Assembly (NCBI GenBank): GCA_963971405.1
Contig: OZ020484.1
Span: forward strand, 41,252,770-41,316,769
Reading direction: 5' to 3'
From: Psococerastis gibbosa
Taxonomy: Eukaryota; Arthropoda; Insecta; Psocodea; Psocidae
DNA length: 64,000 nucleotides
In this document: positions 60,007 to 64,000 of the stretch, piece by piece
How positions within the stretch are numbered: position 1 is the stretch's first letter
How the letters are laid out: every line of letters begins with the position of its first letter
Translations under genes and position numbers: made by a program
The notes under the pieces: generated by a model
Told to the model about the DNA's origin: nothing
The model's database searches: none
Seen by the model: the letters and a program-made list of their open reading frames with translations, nothing else

Positions 60007-61258
60007 GTAAGTACACTCTCACCTCTTATGCTTCTGCACGTAGTATAGAGTAGTTACCACCAAGACCCCGGGCACAGTGGCAGACCTACTGCAACAGTAC
60101 TGCTGGGAGATCTGTCATTGTTAGTGCAAAACCTAGAGTCTACTGCAGTATATAATTCTCTGATGAATTACTGCTGTTGTACGATTTTCGGAAATACTGC
60201 TGCAGTAGATCTGCCTTTGTGCATAGCTTTCCAAATCTTACAGTTTTCGACACAAATGAGGAAATTCACCGCGGCGGTGCCGCCGAGATGCATCGCCTGC
60301 AATGGGTCGATGAACAAGGGCAAACATTTGCACCGCGGTATTTTACATTGGCTGCAATGTATTAGCGGCGGGACCGCCGCGTTGCCTCGCAGCCTCTGTT
60401 TATTTGGTCTTAGTATTAACATTACCATAAACATCAATATTGTTATTTATTTATTCAAATGATGTACTGTCTAAATAGAAATTATCTCCAAAAATATGGA
60501 AGCATGAAAAATCTCGAACACACGATCCGCATTGTTCTAATTTTTCATGATTCCCTGTTTTCGGATGCAGTGTCCTGCGGAGGTTGCCTCTTCAATCTAA
60601 GGCAATAAAATGCTGAAAAATTAGAATGTAACGATCATACTATTGTACTGTTATAAGTTAAGAATTAATGTGTAGACAGGTAAAACGTTGATCATTAGCC
60701 ATAATGTGTTGTTCCGTTCCATATTTCGAAATAAAAACTGTTTTATGTTAAAGTGCAATGCTTTTATTTGGAAACGCATAACTTACTCAAACACCCCCTC
60801 TCAAAATATAATAATTATTTAAGCCTTGAATGCAGTCTGTAGTCTAAATGAAACTTCCTGCCTCCAATAGGCATACTATTAATTAATTACTATCCACACT
60901 AGTTTGGTAAGTAATTTAATTTTCGGCAAACTGTTCTGTTATGTACACAACGTAAATTTACGTAATTTATCTAGGGCCTAAGCTATGTAAATAACTTTCG
61001 TATTGCGATATCAAATTTCCTATCGACAACAACGTACAGTAAACGCAAGTTAGGTACTTTGAAATTTTACGGATATGCAATGCTCGCGTGTTATTTCTGG
61101 GTTCTGCGTGTTTTTTGCAGATTAAGCTTTCTTTTATTTTCCTGGGAGACTGCTATTAATCATGAAAAGTTTCGTTTCCAATTAATGGCCCACAACATGG
61201 TTGCCCACTTTTTTAGTCTCCACAACAGACATTTCTTACTTTTTCGTGTGATTGCAGC
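60007..61258 (+). other. start of next cpo intron
   Basis: It begins with the strong donor GTAAGT. Apart from the G+C-rich inverted repeat at 60268-60385 and a SINE B-like piece near 60575-60625, nothing is recognised. Confidence 0.6.
60268..60385. repeat. G+C-rich inverted repeat
   Basis: CGCGGCGGTGCCGCCG near 60269 pairs with CGGCGGGACCGCCGCG near 60366, followed inward by GCATCGCCTGCAATG / GGCTGCAATGTATTAG. Each arm is itself nearly self-complementary. It stands out from the AT-rich surroundings in the intron after exon 59874-60006. Confidence 0.65.
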
Positions 61259-61266
61259 CTTAGACC

Positions 61267-61500
61267 CAGTGCCGAATTAACCCCTGTGGGGGCCGTGGGC
61301 ACAAGATATGTGGGGGCCGTGGGTGCCAACTCCTCAAAATTCAAAATTGCTCTTGGCGCACTCCTCTCATTTCCCATTGTTATCAACTTTTAATTTTTTT
61401 TTTTTAAAGAAAAAAATTTCTTTGTGGGGGCTGAAATTTTAGGCATTTTTGGAGGGCCGTGGGCCTTTGCCCCAAGTGCCCATGGGTTAATCTGGCACTG
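61267..61500. mobile_element. hAT-like MITE
   Basis: 234 bp. The ends are CAGTGCCGAATTAACCC and GGGTTAATCTGGCACTG, flanked by CTTAGACC (61259-61266) and CTTAGGCC (61501-61508), an 8-bp duplication with one mismatch. The interior repeats GTGGGGGCCGTGGG-like phrases. Non-coding. Confidence 0.8.
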
Positions 61501-61502
61501 CT

Positions 61503-61841
61503 TAGGCCCGGTACACACGGACGTAAGACGCACGTGAGACGCACGTGAAACGCTGAGAAATTTATCTAGGGAACAAATGGGCTAGTGATAATTGTAATAA
61601 CAAGTGATTGGTGCAAAGAAAAGTTAATTTCAGAACGCACTTCCGAAGGTTTTGTGATGTTTACGCGTGTTCAGGGTGTATCTGGGGGGGCGGGACCGTG
61701 CAGTTTTGTGCGGTCGTCTTCACGCTATCTAGTGAAATCGTCGATAAAACGACATAAAATCTTCTGCTAGCCTTATGGCTATAATGGAAAAGACGTCGGC
61801 AAATAACGAGCGGTGGAATCGTCCGTGTGTAGCAGGCCTTA
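61503..61841. mobile_element. inverted-repeat MITE (GGCCCGGTACACACGG ends)
   Basis: Ends TTAGGCCCGGTACACACGGA and the inverse of TAAGGCCTGCTACACACGGA. With GGCC as the terminal bases, the flanks are TTA and TTA, as in PIF/Harbinger-type elements. A related element lies at 14297-14525. Confidence 0.65.
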
Positions 61842-62119
61842 GTGCGGGGGAGGCGTCACTGTGTCAGTATACGATTTTGCACGCAAACTGACTGCTAAAT
61901 GGGCAGGCTGAATTATATAAAATTTGACTTATAATGTGTATGCGACTGAAAAAGTACAGGGTTACTTCAAATTAATAGCGTGCTACAGTAATATACAACG
62001 AGAGGTTATGTCCGAAAATAGAGAGTCCAGAAAGTATAGGATTATTACGAATTAATGACATGTTACAGTAACATACAACCACAGGTTGTGTTCGAAAATG
62101 GAGACTCTAGATAAAACTG

Positions 62120-62265
62120 GATAGTGCGGGACTAAAATCAACTGCTAATGACTTACATCTTGGGTTCGAGTCCCGCAGTGTCCTGTTTTTTCTTGTTTCT
62201 CTATTTTGGGATGTAATGCCTTGAGGAGGTTGTCTCTTCAACCTAAGTCAGTTTAATAGTTAAAA
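62120..62265 (+). mobile_element. tRNA-derived SINE, family B-like
   Basis: TTGGGTTCGAGTCCCGCAGTG (B-box) is followed by TTTCTTGTTTCTC and GAGGAGGTTGTCTCTTCAACC, then AGTTTAATAG. The head differs from the other family B copies. A related 3' piece lies near 60575-60625. Confidence 0.6.
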
Positions 62266-64000
62266 ATAAACCAGTGGTACGTATTTGGTGAGACGAATGC
62301 ACTATTCTGTTCAATGGACATTTCTATCACTTACAATATAAAAGTTCAATTGGCGCAGTCTGCACAAGGACTGTTATGTACTAGAAAACTTTCTGGTGAT
62401 AGCTTTCTATCTTTTATTCTTGGCTTACAACATACCTCAGTCTCTCCAAATCATCTATCCTCCGCCAAGCCTTTCAGCCTTTAAGCGTACAGTTACAGTA
62501 CAGTACAGCTGGCCCAAGTACCCAAGTACACTAAGCGCTGAGACCTCGCCCCACATCACCTACCCTAAATGCATCTGGCTTTTCTTAATCGTAAACAGCA
62601 GCTTTCGTTAAAGTAAATGGGAAGAAGAGTTTATCTAGCATAAGCATATTTAATTGGGGGGGGGGGGGCAGGAACCAAAAAGCTTAGGTTGCACAGTAGT
62701 TGCTATAAATTTACTCCACCTACTTCGCTCACAGATGTAACCAAACCATCATCCTTGACGACAAAGTCCAACATCCGCTCAACCGAAAATGTTACCCACT
62801 TCCCAAATGAGATGCCAGAGCACCGTCTTTACCTACTGGTCCCATTTAAATTATCCAGCCCGGGGAACTTACAAGATCTTGTAGCAAAGTAATCAGTTGT
62901 TAATTGATTGAGACGGGGTTCTGGTCAGCAGTGCTGTGAATCTCTACCTCCCCCGTTTCAATTTGCCGCTCGTCTTTACCGACGGATCCATTTACTAATG
63001 GAATTAAACGCTGCTCAGCTACAGACCTCCATACTCCTTCCTAAGTATTCCTGTAGGCCAGGCATCAAATTATGACTTAAGCCCTTCCTTACCTCCTTCC
63101 GTGCTGCTTACTGAATTGAATGCTTCTCAAACGGTTTCTTGGTCCCAGCATTTCTAGACCTCTGCCAGAATACACTCTTCTTTTACACTATCATCTTTTG
63201 TGAATGCAGTTCTTCTTTCGACGCCTGCCAATCATAACACATTATAGAGTATAGTGTATTGTACTTACTACCCGTAACTTAGGTGGTTCTAATGCGTCGG
63301 AAATTTATTGACATTTATATCCAATGCAATGGCAAAACTGTGGTATAGTGTAAAAGGTGGAACATAAATAATGAGATTACTCGTGACTTCGTGGTATTTC
63401 ATTTTAATAAACAAAAAATAACAAAAACTTAGAGTTTTAGAAAAACTTGTTATAACAACCCGAATTAGTAAAACCCAAATAATCGTTAAGAAATTAACTT
63501 TGTCTAAGAAACCCACTTGTGTTAGTATAAAACCCTGAGCGCTTTCGGCAAGAACTGCCATCTACAGAGGGAAACCCACTAGCACAGTTACACCTTATCT
63601 GCGATTTGAGACTTGCTCAACTCGAGGAGAAGATGCAAATGTGACTAGAGAGAGGAAACCTTGGTTTATATAGGACTGGGAGCGGGGGGAGGAGGGGGTG
63701 GCTAAATACAATATATGCATTTGCAATATATGCAGTAATTCAGCAGTGTCTCTTTCCTCGACAACCAAGTCTCTAGCAACACATTTAAGGCAAACGATCG
63801 AGCATCTCCGGACTGCACGTTCAGTGAAGTAGACCACCTGTCGTGTCACTGAGGACCACTGTGTTCCCTTTTTAGAATTCACTTAAAAGAATTAGAAATA
63901 AAATCGATCAAAACTACAATACTATACAACATAGCTTATCATTGGATTATGGGAAAACAATAAAATGTGCTATAGTGCAATAGGTATTTCGCAATCAAAT
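62266..64000 (+). other. cpo intron continuing to window end, no exon seen
   Basis: I searched by eye for the next couch potato exon and did not find it. A phrase containing AACAAAAACTTAGAG and GTTATAACAACCCGAATTAG (63418-63468) also occurs at 16379-16428, a dispersed repeat. Confidence 0.5.

Noticed and set aside
7226-62670. poly-G/poly-C runs as assembly artefacts
   Set aside because: They recur at matching positions inside elements with exact target duplications, so most are real element structure, though run lengths may be inaccurate.

Overview
This window is eukaryotic, most likely from an arthropod (an insect is plausible; the species cannot be named from sequence alone). It is AT-rich and dense in transposons. 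Its only recognisable host gene is split into short exons by multi-kilobase introns. Three exons on the + strand (47803-47880, 53414-53530, 59874-60006) translate to consecutive parts of one RNA-recognition-motif protein of the couch potato / RBPMS family. All three junctions have GT-AG signals and compatible phases. The first 47.8 kb holds no host exon I could identify; it is either intron or sequence upstream of the gene. The last 4 kb is the start of the next intron, and the following exon lies outside the window.

Almost everything else that can be named is mobile DNA. The youngest element is a BEL/Pao LTR retrotransposon on the - strand (25018-30938). Its two 634-bp LTRs look identical by eye, it has a 5-bp target duplication, and it keeps an uninterrupted 1280-codon Gag-protease-RT-RNase H frame. 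No integrase is present: the frame ends about 240 bp before the 3' LTR. The RT and protease motifs each carry one unusual residue.

Older layers are mostly non-autonomous. They include: (a) at least seven hAT-like elements with 8-bp target duplications, most carrying long G or C runs just inside their ends; (b) a family of palindromic MITEs whose members sit inside one another at the palindrome centre, all with GG...TTCCA-type ends at TTA/TAA sites; (c) four copies of a Helentron/HINE-like element with a GTCT microsatellite; (d) one short Helitron; (e) two tRNA-derived SINE families; (f) several LINE 3' ends preserving only the last codons of the reverse-transcriptase ORF; and (g) several other inverted-repeat elements.

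Many insertions are nested. This gives a readable stratigraphy, for example SINE <- inverted-repeat element <- SINE at 34050-34735, a MITE inside a HINE at 18461-19352, and a hAT MITE inside another repeat at 7887-8265.

The elements matter to the gene mainly by position. Copies of the composite MITE in opposite orientation lie upstream of the first visible exon (46321-46704) and downstream of the second (55710-56090 and 56936-57309). The two exons are therefore bracketed by inverted repeats. I see no bacterial genes, CRISPR array, operon or canonical stand-alone tRNA gene. All calls come from reading the sequence; no database search was possible.
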